This document shows, one piece after another, positions 44,837-54,646 of a stretch of DNA of 64,000 bases. This DNA is from Viridibacillus arvi (GTDB taxonomy: Bacteria > Bacillota > Bacilli > Bacillales_A > Planococcaceae): NCBI RefSeq assembly GCF_001274945.1, contig NZ_LILB01000001.1, forward strand, positions 843,212 to 907,211, read 5' to 3'. Within the stretch, counting starts at the first letter, position 1; the number at the start of each line of letters is the position of its first letter. Position numbers and translations under genes: made by a program. A model generated the notes under the pieces. That model saw only the letters and a list, made by a program, of their open reading frames with translations. It ran no database searches and had not been told where the DNA came from.

Positions 44837-46207
44837 TTAAAAGATAGCGATAATTTTGTCTAGTATTCCCGTAATATCCAGGAATACTATGAAAATTACT
44901 AATGGAATAATATATCTCATGATAAAGAACCAAATGTTAAATGCAGTGGCCCCTAAACTAGAATGCTGCAATACTTCTTCTCGCAATTTACTTTTCTTAA
45001 TCTTAAGTGGTACGAAAATAGAGATTAAAAACACGCCAAGTGGCATTAAAATATTACTAACTAAATAATCAGCGGAATCAAATATATTCTTCGAGAAGAT
45101 TATAATATTATCAAAAACACTATATGATAATGCTGATGGTACTCCAACTGCGAAGATTAAAACCCCTATAATATATGCGTATTTTGTTCTCTTCTCTTCT
45201 TTCCCTTTAACTAGAGAAGCTACAATAATTTCTAACATAGAAAATGCCGAAGTTAATGTGGCAAATAAAAATAAGGCTAAAAACCCTAATAAGAAAGCTT
45301 CTCCGAAAATGATTTGATCAAACACAGCAGGTAATACAACAAACAGCAAACCAGGTCCTTCAGCAGGTTCTAGACCTAGTGAAAATACAGCTGGGAAGAT
45401 TGCTAAACCTGCTAATAAAGCGATGAATAAATTCATTGAAACGATTGAAATTGCCGGTTGAATTAAGCTTTCTTTTTTTGAAAGATACGAACTATAAGTA
45501 ACCATAACTGATACACCGACACTTAGGGAGAAGAAAGCTTGTCCCATTGCATAAAGAATACTTTGAGATGTGATACTTGCAAAATCAGGTGCTAAGAAGA
45601 ATTTTACACCTTCCATAGCGTTATCAAGTGTAAGTGAACGAATGATAAGAACAAAAAACAGGATAAATAAAGCGGGCATCAAAATTTTACTTACTTTTTC
45701 AATTCCATTTTGAATCCCTTTTGCTACAACTAAAACAGTGAAAGCTAAGAATACAAATTGAGCTCCAATAACTAACATTGGATTTCCAATCGTATCGTTA
45801 AAGACAGATGCATAATCTGCGCCTTCACTAATAATTCCACCAAACAAACCTTTTGCAAAATATATAACAATCCAGCCACCAATTACACTATAAAAAGACA
45901 ATAGTAGGAAACAAGTGAAGACCCCTAACTTGCCAATCCAATGCCAATTAGTATTTGGAGCTAAAGTACGATATGCACTAACTGCTTCCTTTTGCGTACT
46001 TCTACCAATGACAAACTCTGCTAACAACAGCGGAAAACCTATGAATAAAGAAAATAGGATAAACAGTAGGAAGAATGCTCCCCCTCCACTGATACCAGTC
46101 ACATAGGGTAGCTTCCATATTGCGCCTACCCCTATAGCTGAGCCTGCTGCGGATAAAATAAAACCAATCTTAGATGACCATTGCTCTGATGTTTTAATGC
46201 TAACCAA
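44837..46207 (-). CDS. Sodium-dependent amino-acid transporter (NSS/SNF family)
   Basis: This 456-residue LeuT-fold symporter imports an amino acid with sodium. The signature near helix 1 is [20 protein letters not shown], followed by [12 protein letters not shown]; the usual GN of GNxWRFP is GA here. About 11-12 helices. The T-box leader ties expression to an uncharged tRNA; the specifier I read is UUC, so phenylalanine (or an aromatic amino acid) is the probable substrate. Confidence 0.92.
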   Translation of the reverse strand: MVSIKTSEQWSSKIGFILSAAGSAIGVGAIWKLPYVTGISGGGAFFLLFILFSLFIGFPLLLAEFVIGRSTQKEAVSAYRTLAPNTNWHWIGKLGVFTCFLLLSFYSVIGGWIVIYFAKGLFGGIISEGADYASVFNDTIGNPMLVIGAQFVFLAFTVLVVAKGIQNGIEKVSKILMPALFILFFVLIIRSLTLDNAMEGVKFFLAPDFASITSQSILYAMGQAFFSLSVGVSVMVTYSSYLSKKESLIQPAISIVSMNLFIALLAGLAIFPAVFSLGLEPAEGPGLLFVVLPAVFDQIIFGEAFLLGFLALFLFATLTSAFSMLEIIVASLVKGKEEKRTKYAYIIGVLIFAVGVPSALSYSVFDNIIIFSKNIFDSADYLVSNILMPLGVFLISIFVPLKIKKSKLREEVLQHSSLGATAFNIWFFIMRYIIPLVIFIVFLDITGILDKIIAIF

Positions 46208-46255
46208 TCCAATCTATATATATTACGTCTTATCCTCATACAAAACGAAGAAAAA

Positions 46256-46525
46256 GACAAAAAAGCCACGTCTCTATCTTTAATAGATAGGGACGTGGCT
46301 GTGTTCACGCGGTACCACCCTAATTGGAAACATATCTAGTTTCCCACTTACTTGGTAAAATAACGGTTTAATCCGTTTTTATACTACTATCTCTAAGTTG
46401 TAGTATAAAAAAAGCTCTAAGAATGAAATTCACCAAAGTCTATGTATCAGTTTCCACCAACCACTGATTCTCTGTCAACAGGGAGACCCGGCTTAATATG
46501 TTCTTGTCATCGCTCATTTGCTATT
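46256..46525 (-). promoter_or_regulatory. T-box leader of the sodium symporter gene, specifier UUC (Phe)
   Basis: The antiterminator T-box AGGGTGGTACCGCG is at 46308-46321 and the terminator AGCCACGTCCCTATCT with its complement at 46264-46300. Stem I closes with AAGAA (46505-46501) against TTCTT (46423-46419). Between GAA and this helix the loop reads T-TTC-A, placing specifier TTC at 46427-46425, in the same position as CGC in the argS T-box. Transcription continues when uncharged tRNA-Phe binds. Confidence 0.9.
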
Positions 46526-46541
46526 TAGAATATTAAACGAA

Positions 46542-46570
46542 ATTATAGTATGAGAAAACCTTAAGGTCAA
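46542..46570 (-). promoter_or_regulatory. Promoter of the T-box/symporter unit
   Basis: TTGACC and TATAAT spaced 17 bp on minus, about 15 bp before stem I. Nothing recognisable lies in 46571-46830. Confidence 0.85.
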
Positions 46571-46830
46571 GACTTTTTTTCAGACTTTTAATATTATTCA
46601 ACTTAATTACTTCTCTGCGTCTATTTTGCAAACTACAGTTCACAGTCATTTTCTAAGTTCAAAATCTGTGATTTATCCCGATAAATAAAAGGATCATTTA
46701 CAGTGTAGAGATAATAAAGCCGTTTAATTTTATATAACAAAATCAATATCCTCACAACCACGAAATGTTTTAGAAAGGTTTGAAGTTATGTAATTAATTG
46801 TTGAAAGCCGAACATTTACGTTTGCACAAA

Positions 46831-47517
46831 TTATAAAGAAAATTTCCCACCATGATAACAATAGTAAGTTTCAGCATTAAGATTTTTAATCTTTCTTAAC
46901 GACTGCTGTGCATTATCGACATCTAGACAAAAGTTTGGATTTGCAATGATCAATTCCTGTTTTTCATTAACAGCTGCATCACCAGTAATTACGCTATTCA
47001 AACTGGGGAAATACAATGAAATATGCCCCGAAGTATGCCCCGGTGTAGCTATTATCCTACATTTGTCATCTAATAACCTATCACCATCATGTACCTTTTC
47101 ATCAATTGAAACATACTTCAAATTCTTTAATTGTTGTATAAACCATTTACCAAATTCGACTTCGTTATTCGGCATGTTCTTTAGCATTTCTTCAGCTTGA
47201 ATCAATCTCTCTGACTTCATTTCACCACTTATGTATTTTGATTCATTTTCACTAGCTATTATGTTAATCCAAGGATACTTTTCTTTGAATTCATAAAGGG
47301 AACCTATATGGTCATCATCATAGTGAGTAATAATTATATTCTTTAAATTTTTCACTTCATATCCATTTTTTAATATTTCATTTTCAATTAAAGGTAAGAA
47401 ATTTGTATACCCTGTATCGACCAAAGTTAGTTCATCATTTAATATAATTAAACTAGGATAAATGTGATTTTTTTGTCCATTAAATTCAAATTCAATTGGT
47501 AGCTCTATTATCTTCAT
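46831..47517 (-). CDS. MBL-fold metallo-hydrolase
   Basis: This 228-residue metallo-beta-lactamase-fold hydrolase has a metal motif THYDDDHIGS (HxxxDH), further ligands His in TPGHTSGHISLYFP and Asp in VITGDAAV. This glyoxalase-II-like subgroup cleaves thioesters or lactones; quorum-quenching lactonases look alike. The substrate is unknown. Confidence 0.9.
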   Translation of the reverse strand: MKIIELPIEFEFNGQKNHIYPSLIILNDELTLVDTGYTNFLPLIENEILKNGYEVKNLKNIIITHYDDDHIGSLYEFKEKYPWINIIASENESKYISGEMKSERLIQAEEMLKNMPNNEVEFGKWFIQQLKNLKYVSIDEKVHDGDRLLDDKCRIIATPGHTSGHISLYFPSLNSVITGDAAVNEKQELIIANPNFCLDVDNAQQSLRKIKNLNAETYYCYHGGKFSL

Positions 47518-47813
47518 TTTCTTCCCCCATTACTGCATATAGGTGATATTCTCTAACCGAATATGCTCTACATTTATTATATTTGATATAGAAAAAAACA
47601 ATAAAAACAAACTCTAAATTTTTCTTAAGAGCTAAATTTAAAATATTGATTATTTTTACATATTACCATGAAATAAGAAAAAAGAGGTGAACTCATTTTA
47701 TCAATTTAGCTGTTTATGAGCGTTTCATAAAGTTAAAAAAATCACCTCCTTTGACGTAAAAAGCAACGACAATAAGAGGTGAAAATTTAATCTATTTTAT
47801 GACTCGCCCAAAA

Positions 47814-48686
47814 TTATTTTACATCATCTTCATCAAATCTTGCTTTTGAAAATCCTCTTCCAAGTATTTCAGATGCATTTAGGAAAATGACAAATGAATT
47901 GGGTTCTCTATCTAATAAAAGCTTCTTGAAATAAACTGCTTCTGATTGTTCTACTACGCATAAAATCATTGTTTTTTCTTGGTTAGAATAACCACCGAGT
48001 GTCTTAATTTTCGTCAAGCCTCTATTGATTTCATGCTTAATAATGGTTTGGATTTCTTCTTCTTTATCGGTAATAATCAATACTAATTTCGTTGGTGATG
48101 TTTGTAGCTGCACAAAATCGATTACTTTACTTGTTACATAGATGGCTATCATGGCGTAAAGCGCTAATTCAAAGTCAAATACTAGTGCTGAAGTAATGAC
48201 CACTAATCCATCAACAAGTAGCTGTGCAAAGCCACTTGAAATCCCCGTGAATTTCTTCAATATTTGCGCTATTAAAGCTGTACCACCCGTTGATCCATTT
48301 CCTCGATATACAATTCCAAGACCAACACCTAACATAATTCCTCCATAAATAGCACTTAACAAAGGATTATCAATAGGTAAATGGATACCAGCTGTTAACC
48401 AAATAACAAATGGGACAAACGTAGTACCGACAAGTGTTTTCCAACTAAAATCTTTCCCCACCACTAGAATGCCTAAGATAAACAAAGGAATATTGATCAT
48501 CCATTGTACATAAGCGGGATTAAATTGAAACAGCTCGTATAGAATGGTGCTTATCCCTGAAACTCCTCCAGCCGCAAGTTTAGCGGGCAATAGAAACATA
48601 TTGAATGCAAGACCAACAAGCGCTGCTCCCACCATGATTTGAATATATTCAATGATAACTATCTTCTTCTGATTTCTTTTGATCAT
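47814..48686 (-). CDS. YitT-family membrane protein (DUF161 + DUF2179)
   Basis: This 290-residue protein has five or six N-terminal helices (LVGLAFNMFLLPAKLAAGGV, then GNGSTGGTALIAQIL) and a cytoplasmic C-terminal DUF2179 domain (TMILCVVEQSEAVYFKKLL). Bacillus has several paralogues; the role is not established. It is monocistronic. Confidence 0.9.
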   Translation of the reverse strand: MIKRNQKKIVIIEYIQIMVGAALVGLAFNMFLLPAKLAAGGVSGISTILYELFQFNPAYVQWMINIPLFILGILVVGKDFSWKTLVGTTFVPFVIWLTAGIHLPIDNPLLSAIYGGIMLGVGLGIVYRGNGSTGGTALIAQILKKFTGISSGFAQLLVDGLVVITSALVFDFELALYAMIAIYVTSKVIDFVQLQTSPTKLVLIITDKEEEIQTIIKHEINRGLTKIKTLGGYSNQEKTMILCVVEQSEAVYFKKLLLDREPNSFVIFLNASEILGRGFSKARFDEDDVK

Positions 48687-48873
48687 ATTTACTATACTCC
48701 CTCTTTGTTATAAATCCTAACTTATTCTAACAGAAAAGGGCCGTTAAAACATAACTTTTTATTCTATTATGTCTCTAAATATAGGTTTTAAGAACTAAAA
48801 AATAATCTATTCCACAATTTCACATTTTAGAAATATCAACCATATTCTAGTCATTAGAATCCAACTGTAACTA

Positions 48874-49335
48874 TTATTCAAATAACATCACAACTGGCTC
48901 TTTCCCTAATAATGTTATGTACAAATGCAATTGCGCTCGGTGGTGATTTAGATGTGCTAAAATCTCTAATAGCCATTCAAACTGACTATAAGTTGTTCCC
49001 CAATACGATGTTGCTGTACTAAAAGCATCAGGTAGACTTTCATAATAACAAACTAATTCTTCATACCCCTCATTCAATTGTTCAAGTATTTCCTTTTTAC
49101 TATTGACTGTATTAAGTTCATAAAATGCATTCATTTCTTCCATTGAAGCTTGCCCAATTATTTGAAGATCTGCCTTGCATATAATGGCTAAATGGCTCAC
49201 TAAATCCACTACAGTCCGCTTTCCTTCAATTGGAACAATTTGAAAATCAGATTCATCAATCAATTCAATTAATGCTTTAATACTATTAATCGTAAATTGT
49301 ATTTGATGGAATGTATTTTGTAGATATGTATTCAT
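48874..49335 (-). CDS. DinB-like four-helix protein
   Basis: This 153-residue DinB/YfiT-type four-helix bundle shows VVDLVSHLAIICKADLQIIG and LEILAHLNHHRAQLHLYITL, with His residues forming the metal site. The family includes bacillithiol S-transferases and hydrolases. The start is ATG 49335, with GGAAGTGA; the upstream ATG at 49350 is less likely. Confidence 0.82.
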   Translation of the reverse strand: MNTYLQNTFHQIQFTINSIKALIELIDESDFQIVPIEGKRTVVDLVSHLAIICKADLQIIGQASMEEMNAFYELNTVNSKKEILEQLNEGYEELVCYYESLPDAFSTATSYWGTTYSQFEWLLEILAHLNHHRAQLHLYITLLGKEPVVMLFE

Positions 49336-49388
49336 ATTATTCACTTCCATTAAGAATTTATTTTAACACTAATATGTTTTCAAATTAA

Positions 49389-49934
49389 TTAAAGTTCTTC
49401 CCAATCACTTCTTAACAAACTAAAAATTATAAGATCTTCATAATGGTCATATAACCATTGCCCGTCACGTTTAATCCCTTCTTGAAAAAACCCTAATCTC
49501 TTTGGAATTGTGATGCTTTTATGATTATTAGCTGCACACTGAATTTCAATTCTATGTAAATCCATTTCATTAAATAAATAGTCAACAATTGCACTTACAC
49601 ACTTAGTTATGATTCCCTTTCCTTGAGCTTCCTCAGATAGGAAATACCCTAGACTAGTAGATTTGTTATTCCAATCTATATAATGCAGTCCAATCATTCC
49701 AACCAGTTTCCCATTATATCGAATCCCTGCATCAAAACCATTATTATTGGCATAATTGTTTATCCACATTGGTATGATTTTCTCAAAATCTTCAGCTGAT
49801 GTTCTTCTATCTACCCAAAGCAACCATTTACGTAAGTGTTCTCTATTAGTATCAACTAGCTGGTACAACTCTTCTTTATTATGTTGCTGTAACAATACAA
49901 TATCGATTTGATTATCTATTTTGTATGAAAACAT
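49389..49934 (-). CDS. GNAT acetyltransferase, RimJ/RimL type
   Basis: This 181-residue ribosomal-protein-serine acetyltransferase-like enzyme carries GYFLSEEAQGKGIITKCVSA (acetyl-CoA pyrophosphate loop QGKGI) and IQCAANNHKSITIPKRLGFF. I start at ATG 49934 behind AGGAGGG; the longer frame crosses the terminator of the AraC gene. The target is unknown. Confidence 0.88.
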   Translation of the reverse strand: MFSYKIDNQIDIVLLQQHNKEELYQLVDTNREHLRKWLLWVDRRTSAEDFEKIIPMWINNYANNNGFDAGIRYNGKLVGMIGLHYIDWNNKSTSLGYFLSEEAQGKGIITKCVSAIVDYLFNEMDLHRIEIQCAANNHKSITIPKRLGFFQEGIKRDGQWLYDHYEDLIIFSLLRSDWEEL

Positions 49935-49954
49935 ACTAGTACCCTCCTGTATTG

Positions 49955-49990
49955 TAAAAACAGCAGAAATCACTTGATTTCTGCTGTTAA
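49955..49990 (-). terminator. Terminator of the AraC/GyrI gene
   Basis: ACAGCAGAAATCA/TGATTTCTGCTGT stem with TTTTT on minus. It lies just past the AraC stop at 50015. Confidence 0.85.
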
Positions 49991-50014
49991 AATTTATTAA
50001 TGAAACTAGCTTAG

Positions 50015-50887
50015 TTACTTTAATGGAATCCAAATCTCAGAATACAAATCTGGACTGAAAGGATCATCGTCAGTATATACTTCTAATTCTGGTGTGCCTG
50101 CATGTTTATAATTATTTGACGGGAACCATTCTGAGAATATTTGTTTCCATGCTTTTGACATTGCATCAGGCATAGGTCCACGAACTTCGAATACACCCCA
50201 TTTTGATGCAGGAATTTCTAACTTTGAAAATCCTTCAGGTGTACCACCCTCATATTCTGTCCCTATCCAATAGTCGATTTTTTCAGCTGATTGGGTCTCT
50301 CTTTTATCTACACATACACCTAAGACACCTGTTATTTCGCCGTTATTCAACTTAAATAGTGCCTCATCAGTTCCTTTTGCATTGATTTCATCCCAAAATA
50401 CAGGGATGCCTTTAAGATTTTCATCATTTTTTAATGCAAATTCACGATTGATTCCTACAACTTGAAAGCTGTCTCGTTCAACAATTTTATATTCCATCGG
50501 TGTTGCTCCCTTCAGACTAACCTGGATGACCAGGCGATTATAAGATTTCAGCTTTCCAATGTTCTTTCGTACATCACTCGGCGTTACACCGTGCTGTCTA
50601 CGAAATGCTTTTGAAAAAGCCTCGGGAGTGTCGTAGCCATATTTGTAGGCGACATCAATAATTTTGCAGTTAGAATTGGCTAATTCATGTGCAGCAAGAG
50701 TTAATCTCCTTCCTCGAAGATATTCTCCTATAGACGTATCGGTTAATATCGCAAATGTTCGTTGAAAATGAAATTCCGAAACGTTTGCTTGCCTAGCGAT
50801 ATCTTCAATAGATATATTCTCCGTTAAATGTTCTTCCATATAGTCGATTGCCTTCTGTAATGATTCAACCCAACCCATATCGCTCAC
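50015..50887 (-). CDS. AraC-family regulator with GyrI-like effector domain
   Basis: Residues 1-110 hold two helix-turn-helix motifs (ISIEDIARQANVSEFHFQRT and IIDVAYKYGYDTPEAFSKAF, then RQHGVTPSDVR). The C-terminal half is a GyrI/BmrR-like small-molecule-binding domain (SLKGATPMEYKIVERDSFQV onward). Such proteins activate multidrug or stress genes on binding lipophilic compounds. A stand-alone GyrI-like protein is encoded at 23142-23585. Confidence 0.92.
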   Translation of the reverse strand: MSDMGWVESLQKAIDYMEEHLTENISIEDIARQANVSEFHFQRTFAILTDTSIGEYLRGRRLTLAAHELANSNCKIIDVAYKYGYDTPEAFSKAFRRQHGVTPSDVRKNIGKLKSYNRLVIQVSLKGATPMEYKIVERDSFQVVGINREFALKNDENLKGIPVFWDEINAKGTDEALFKLNNGEITGVLGVCVDKRETQSAEKIDYWIGTEYEGGTPEGFSKLEIPASKWGVFEVRGPMPDAMSKAWKQIFSEWFPSNNYKHAGTPELEVYTDDDPFSPDLYSEIWIPLK

Positions 50888-50987
50888 TCCTTAATTGAAT
50901 AATAACAATCACGATTAACTAAATCCTGTCATTTTATGCTGAGATTAGACCGTATTCTATGTATTGTATAAACGTAACCTGGCGCTC

Positions 50988-51860
50988 TCACCCTTGAAAC
51001 GTAATCCAAACTGGACAAGATTCATTAGGAAATAGCTCTAGAATTTCTAATGCATATGGGCTCGTCGTATCGAATTCACCTATAAGTGCTGCATAACCAT
51101 TTCTCTTTGCATATGTGATTTGATTGTAGGTTAGTACTTGAAGTAGTGGTAGATGCTCAAGTTGATCTACGCCACTCCACCCAATTTCCAATTCCGTTTC
51201 ATACTCAGCTTCGTGTAAAAATGAATACGCAATAATGTTTTGATTTATTGGATTACAAAGGAGAAAACTGCCTTCTAAAATGGCATCATCATATAGTTGT
51301 TGCCATTCTTTTAAAGACAAATCTGCCACTGGGTTTGCAAGATGCGTTTCTTCATAATTCCGCTTAACAAGTGCTGTTAATTGCTCCATCAGTTGTTGAT
51401 TATCCATTATGTCTTTTAAAGATTTCAAGTCGTAATAGCTCTAATCCAATACTTGAAAGTGTTGGTCTAAATCTAATTTAGGCATATATGTTTTCCGAAT
51501 AATATTCAAATCTAATTGTTCATATAGCTCCATTTGCTTCTTTGTCGTTTCCCATAAAGATGTTTGCAAAGGAAGCTCCAACATCTCATTTTGCTTAACA
51601 TATTGTATCAATTGTAGTTCCACATTTTGAGAAGAGGACGGGTTACCATATACTCGAAAATACAGGCAATTCGGATGCAATTTACTTTTCCAAGTAACAA
51701 TTAACCCCACAAGATTCTCTTCTTCATATGCCATATAAACAAACTCATATTTTTGTTGTTCTACAATATGTAAAACAAAGGGCTCCTCATAGCTATATTT
51801 CATCGAATCTTTCACTTTGTTTAACTGATTTCCGGTATACTTTTTCATGTTGAAATTCAA
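50988..51860 (-). pseudogene. Two-domain GNAT-like gene split by an in-frame TAG
   Basis: The upstream part (51860-51441) reads 139 residues from a TTG start (or ATG 51848) and ends at TAG 51443-51441. The same frame continues four codons later as a 146-residue part (to 50988) with no ATG or ribosome binding site of its own. Both parts look like GNAT-type halves (KYEFVYMAYEEENLVGLIVT in the first, QITYAKRNGYAALIGEFDTT in the second). The simplest reading is a single about 290-residue acetyltransferase with a nonsense mutation. Confidence 0.7.
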
Positions 51861-51896
51861 ACGAATCCGCTCATTTCAATATAATGTTTAGTGTAA

Positions 51897-52490
51897 CTAC
51901 TGCTTTCCACAATCATAACAACGTCTATCTTTATCTTTTTGCCCATACATACGCAGTTCCTTTTCAATACCGCACACTCGGCACTTCTCAAAATAGATTT
52001 GCGGTAACTTTCCCGCTTCAGCTAATGGTACCCATTCCGTTTCGTACAAGCTTTTTGTCATACCAAAATCTATTAATACTAGATGTCCTTCAGCGTCCAA
52101 GCCAAAATTACTACTATCTTTTAAATCAAAACTATCAAACCTCTGATCGAGCTCTCTTAATAACGCTTTCAATTTTGGGGGAATTCTACAATCTTCAACG
52201 ACATTTAACTCATATGTCTGATTGTTTTTTAACTCTAAATTTTCGTAATAACGTTGGATACAAATATCCTCATTGACATAAACCATTTCTGCTAATAAAT
52301 CTGAAACGTTTCGAGCTTTCATATATTCATATATTTCAATCTCATTTAGTGATTGTTTGTATCCTATCGGATGTAAATGTACTTTAATGACAAACTCATC
52401 AACTCGGTATACTTTTCTTGTTGACCCGATACCAATGCAGTTTTCTTCTATGCAATAGGGTTGCCAATTTGAAATTATCCTGCTTACCAT
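51897..52490 (-). CDS. Small protein-kinase-like protein with C-terminal zinc ribbon
   Basis: This 197-residue protein has a glycine-loop-like GIGSTRKVYRVDEFVIKVHL (Lys of VIK), a catalytic-loop-like DLKDSSNFGLDAEGHLVLID and DFG (IDFGMTK). The usual HRD is absent. The C-terminus has two CxxC pairs (CRVCG and CYDCG), a zinc ribbon. It is much shorter than a full kinase, lacking most of the C-lobe, so activity is doubtful. Confidence 0.7.
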   Translation of the reverse strand: MVSRIISNWQPYCIEENCIGIGSTRKVYRVDEFVIKVHLHPIGYKQSLNEIEIYEYMKARNVSDLLAEMVYVNEDICIQRYYENLELKNNQTYELNVVEDCRIPPKLKALLRELDQRFDSFDLKDSSNFGLDAEGHLVLIDFGMTKSLYETEWVPLAEAGKLPQIYFEKCRVCGIEKELRMYGQKDKDRRCYDCGKQ

Positions 52491-52544
52491 TTAATCAGTC
52501 CTCGCTATCAGTTGAAATTCGAGATAATTAACGCTATTAGTCTA

Positions 52545-53018
52545 TTATTCGTTAAATAATCTTGATAATAAGTTATATTCAGGATTAACTGCCCATGTTT
52601 CATACGGTACAAAAGATTCCGCCCTCATTGCATCGAGGGTACGAGATTTTTGTTGTGGGCGAGTTATATATTGATCTATATTAGATTCGTTTAATTGAAT
52701 ATATTGGGCTTCTTTAATTTCTTCTGGTTGAATTTTTATTTCGCCGCTAACGTACTCTGCTTTAAAAACAACAGATAAAACGTGCTTTGTTGCATTAAAA
52801 TAGACACCTGTTATGCCAATAGGACGTATTTCAATGCCAGTCTCTTCTAAAAATTCTCTATAAACTGCCTTATCTAATGGCTCCCCAACTTCAACATTTC
52901 CACCTGGCATTTCCCACGTATCCGAACGCCAATGTGTCCTAAGTAATAAAACCTCATCTTTTTCATTCTTTACTAAAGCTGAGACAGCGATAGTCTGTTT
53001 TGGTGGTTTATACTCCAA
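52545..53018 (-). CDS. Nudix hydrolase
   Basis: This 157-residue pyrophosphohydrolase carries the full Nudix box GNVEVGEPLDKAVYREFLEE followed by TGIE. It hydrolyses nucleoside diphosphates linked to another group, for instance oxidised nucleotides. It has a short spacing to the kinase-like gene (54 bp). The gap 53019-53507 has no gene that I can see. Confidence 0.92.
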   Translation of the reverse strand: MEYKPPKQTIAVSALVKNEKDEVLLLRTHWRSDTWEMPGGNVEVGEPLDKAVYREFLEETGIEIRPIGITGVYFNATKHVLSVVFKAEYVSGEIKIQPEEIKEAQYIQLNESNIDQYITRPQQKSRTLDAMRAESFVPYETWAVNPEYNLLSRLFNE

Positions 53019-53507
53019 ATGAAATCACCCCATACACTTATTTGATCTTCATCATTCAATTATCCTATAAATTTTTTATTTTTACGTAAACCTATTTAAT
53101 TATAGATAGTTTATTTTAACCTAATTTTTAGTTAATTAGATAGATATATGTAAGGATTTTTAAATATTTATTTTTCCAACTTATAAATAGTGCTAACTTG
53201 ACCACTGTATGACTGAGCGAGATTATTAATGAATAAAAGGCAATTTTAATACTATTACTGGGTTCTCAAGCTCTCCATCGGTAATTCAGCTTATCATTTA
53301 TTTTTCACCTTCTTATTTTTCATTAAGAAGTTAGTCGTAGGCTACAATGTGATGTTTCACCATTTATAAATGTGATATACTTTAAATACAATAAAAGTAA
53401 AATACTCTAAAGTTATACTTAATAATAGGTCCATAATAATTTTATCTATATTGATGTTAGTTTAAAGAACTATTAATTTTTAGATTAAATTTAGAGAGGA
53501 ACTTACA

Positions 53508-54548
53508 ATGAGAATGAAAAGAAATACACAAAAAAGAGAGAAATCTAAAAAGAAACTATTAAAAATAGTCAAAATAGTCAGTATATATTTATTCTTAGCC
53601 ATAATTAGTTATGGTGGTTTTGTTTTTATAAAAATGAAAAATGCCTATGATAGTTCAACAGTTAATTTAGAGAGAACCGGAGATAAATCAGATCTGAGAG
53701 AAGACGAAGTGACATTTAATGAAAATCCAATTTCAATATTGTTATTAGGAATTGAAGATTATTCTAGTAAAAAAAAGGATGGTCGAGCAGATACTCAAAT
53801 GGTTATTACGTTAGATCCTAGTACAAATGTTATTAATATGGTTACCGTTCCTAGGGATACAAGGGTCAATATTGAAAATGCAGGGGAATTCTCAGGTATT
53901 CATAAAATGAATTCAGCTTATACATATGGAGATATTACAGGATACGGAGCAGTTAAACTTCAAATAGAAACTGTTGAAAAGTTCCTTAACATTCCAATAG
54001 ATAACTTTATTGCAATTAACTTCGAAGGATTTCGTGACATAGTGGATGCTCTTGGCGGAGTTTCTATAGATATAAAAACAGGTTTTTGGGAAGAAAATAT
54101 TTATGATGGATCAAAGATAGATTTTAATGAGGGAAAATCTCACTTAACTGGTGAAGAGTCACTTGCTTTTGTAAGGATGCGAAAAAGAGCTGAAAATGCT
54201 ATATATTCCCGCGAAGAAAGACAAAGACAGTTCTTAAAAGCAACGATTGACCAAGCAATATCAGCAGGAACAATTTTTAAGATTGGTCAATTAACAGATA
54301 TTCTTGGCAAAAATGTAGAGACAAATTTATCGTTAAAAGAAATTTATGCACTGCAAAAAAAATATTCAAAATCAAGCGATTTATCAATAAAAACGATAGC
54401 AATTAAAGGTACTGATAGAAGAGTCGACGGAAGCTTCTACTATATACCTGAAGAGAAAAGTCTAAAGAAAGTCAGCAAAAAATTACGTAATATACTCCAG
54501 TTAAATAATGAGAAAAACTTCATTACTAATGCTGATTTCGTAGAATAA
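53508..54548 (+). CDS. LytR-CpsA-Psr (LCP) family protein, second copy
   Basis: This 346-residue ligase has a basic N-terminus, one membrane anchor (IYLFLAIISYGGFVFIK, about residues 26-43) and an extracellular LCP domain: TVPRDTRVNI, GYGAVKLQIETVEKFLNIPI, LAFVRMRKR and REERQRQFLKA. Like the copy at 6405 it probably attaches wall polymers to peptidoglycan. GAGAGGAAC precedes the ATG. Confidence 0.92.
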   Translation: MRMKRNTQKREKSKKKLLKIVKIVSIYLFLAIISYGGFVFIKMKNAYDSSTVNLERTGDKSDLREDEVTFNENPISILLLGIEDYSSKKKDGRADTQMVITLDPSTNVINMVTVPRDTRVNIENAGEFSGIHKMNSAYTYGDITGYGAVKLQIETVEKFLNIPIDNFIAINFEGFRDIVDALGGVSIDIKTGFWEENIYDGSKIDFNEGKSHLTGEESLAFVRMRKRAENAIYSREERQRQFLKATIDQAISAGTIFKIGQLTDILGKNVETNLSLKEIYALQKKYSKSSDLSIKTIAIKGTDRRVDGSFYYIPEEKSLKKVSKKLRNILQLNNEKNFITNADFVE

Positions 54549-54585
54549 ATAGTATCTGATTGTTATATTCGATTATTATAAAATT

Positions 54586-54628
54586 AAACAACCTGTCGTC
54601 GATGTGAAGTCGGTGACAGGTTGTTTTA
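54586..54628 (+). terminator. Terminator of the LCP gene
   Basis: AACAACCTGTC/GACAGGTTGTT stem followed by TT on plus. Confidence 0.8.
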
Positions 54629-54646
54629 TGTTGAGAGACGAACTTA

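Noticed and set aside
46400-46440. TGG specifier (Trp) in the symporter T-box
   Set aside because: TGG lies 5' of the GAA loop motif; alignment with the argS T-box places TTC at the specifier position. Trp is kept only as an alternative.
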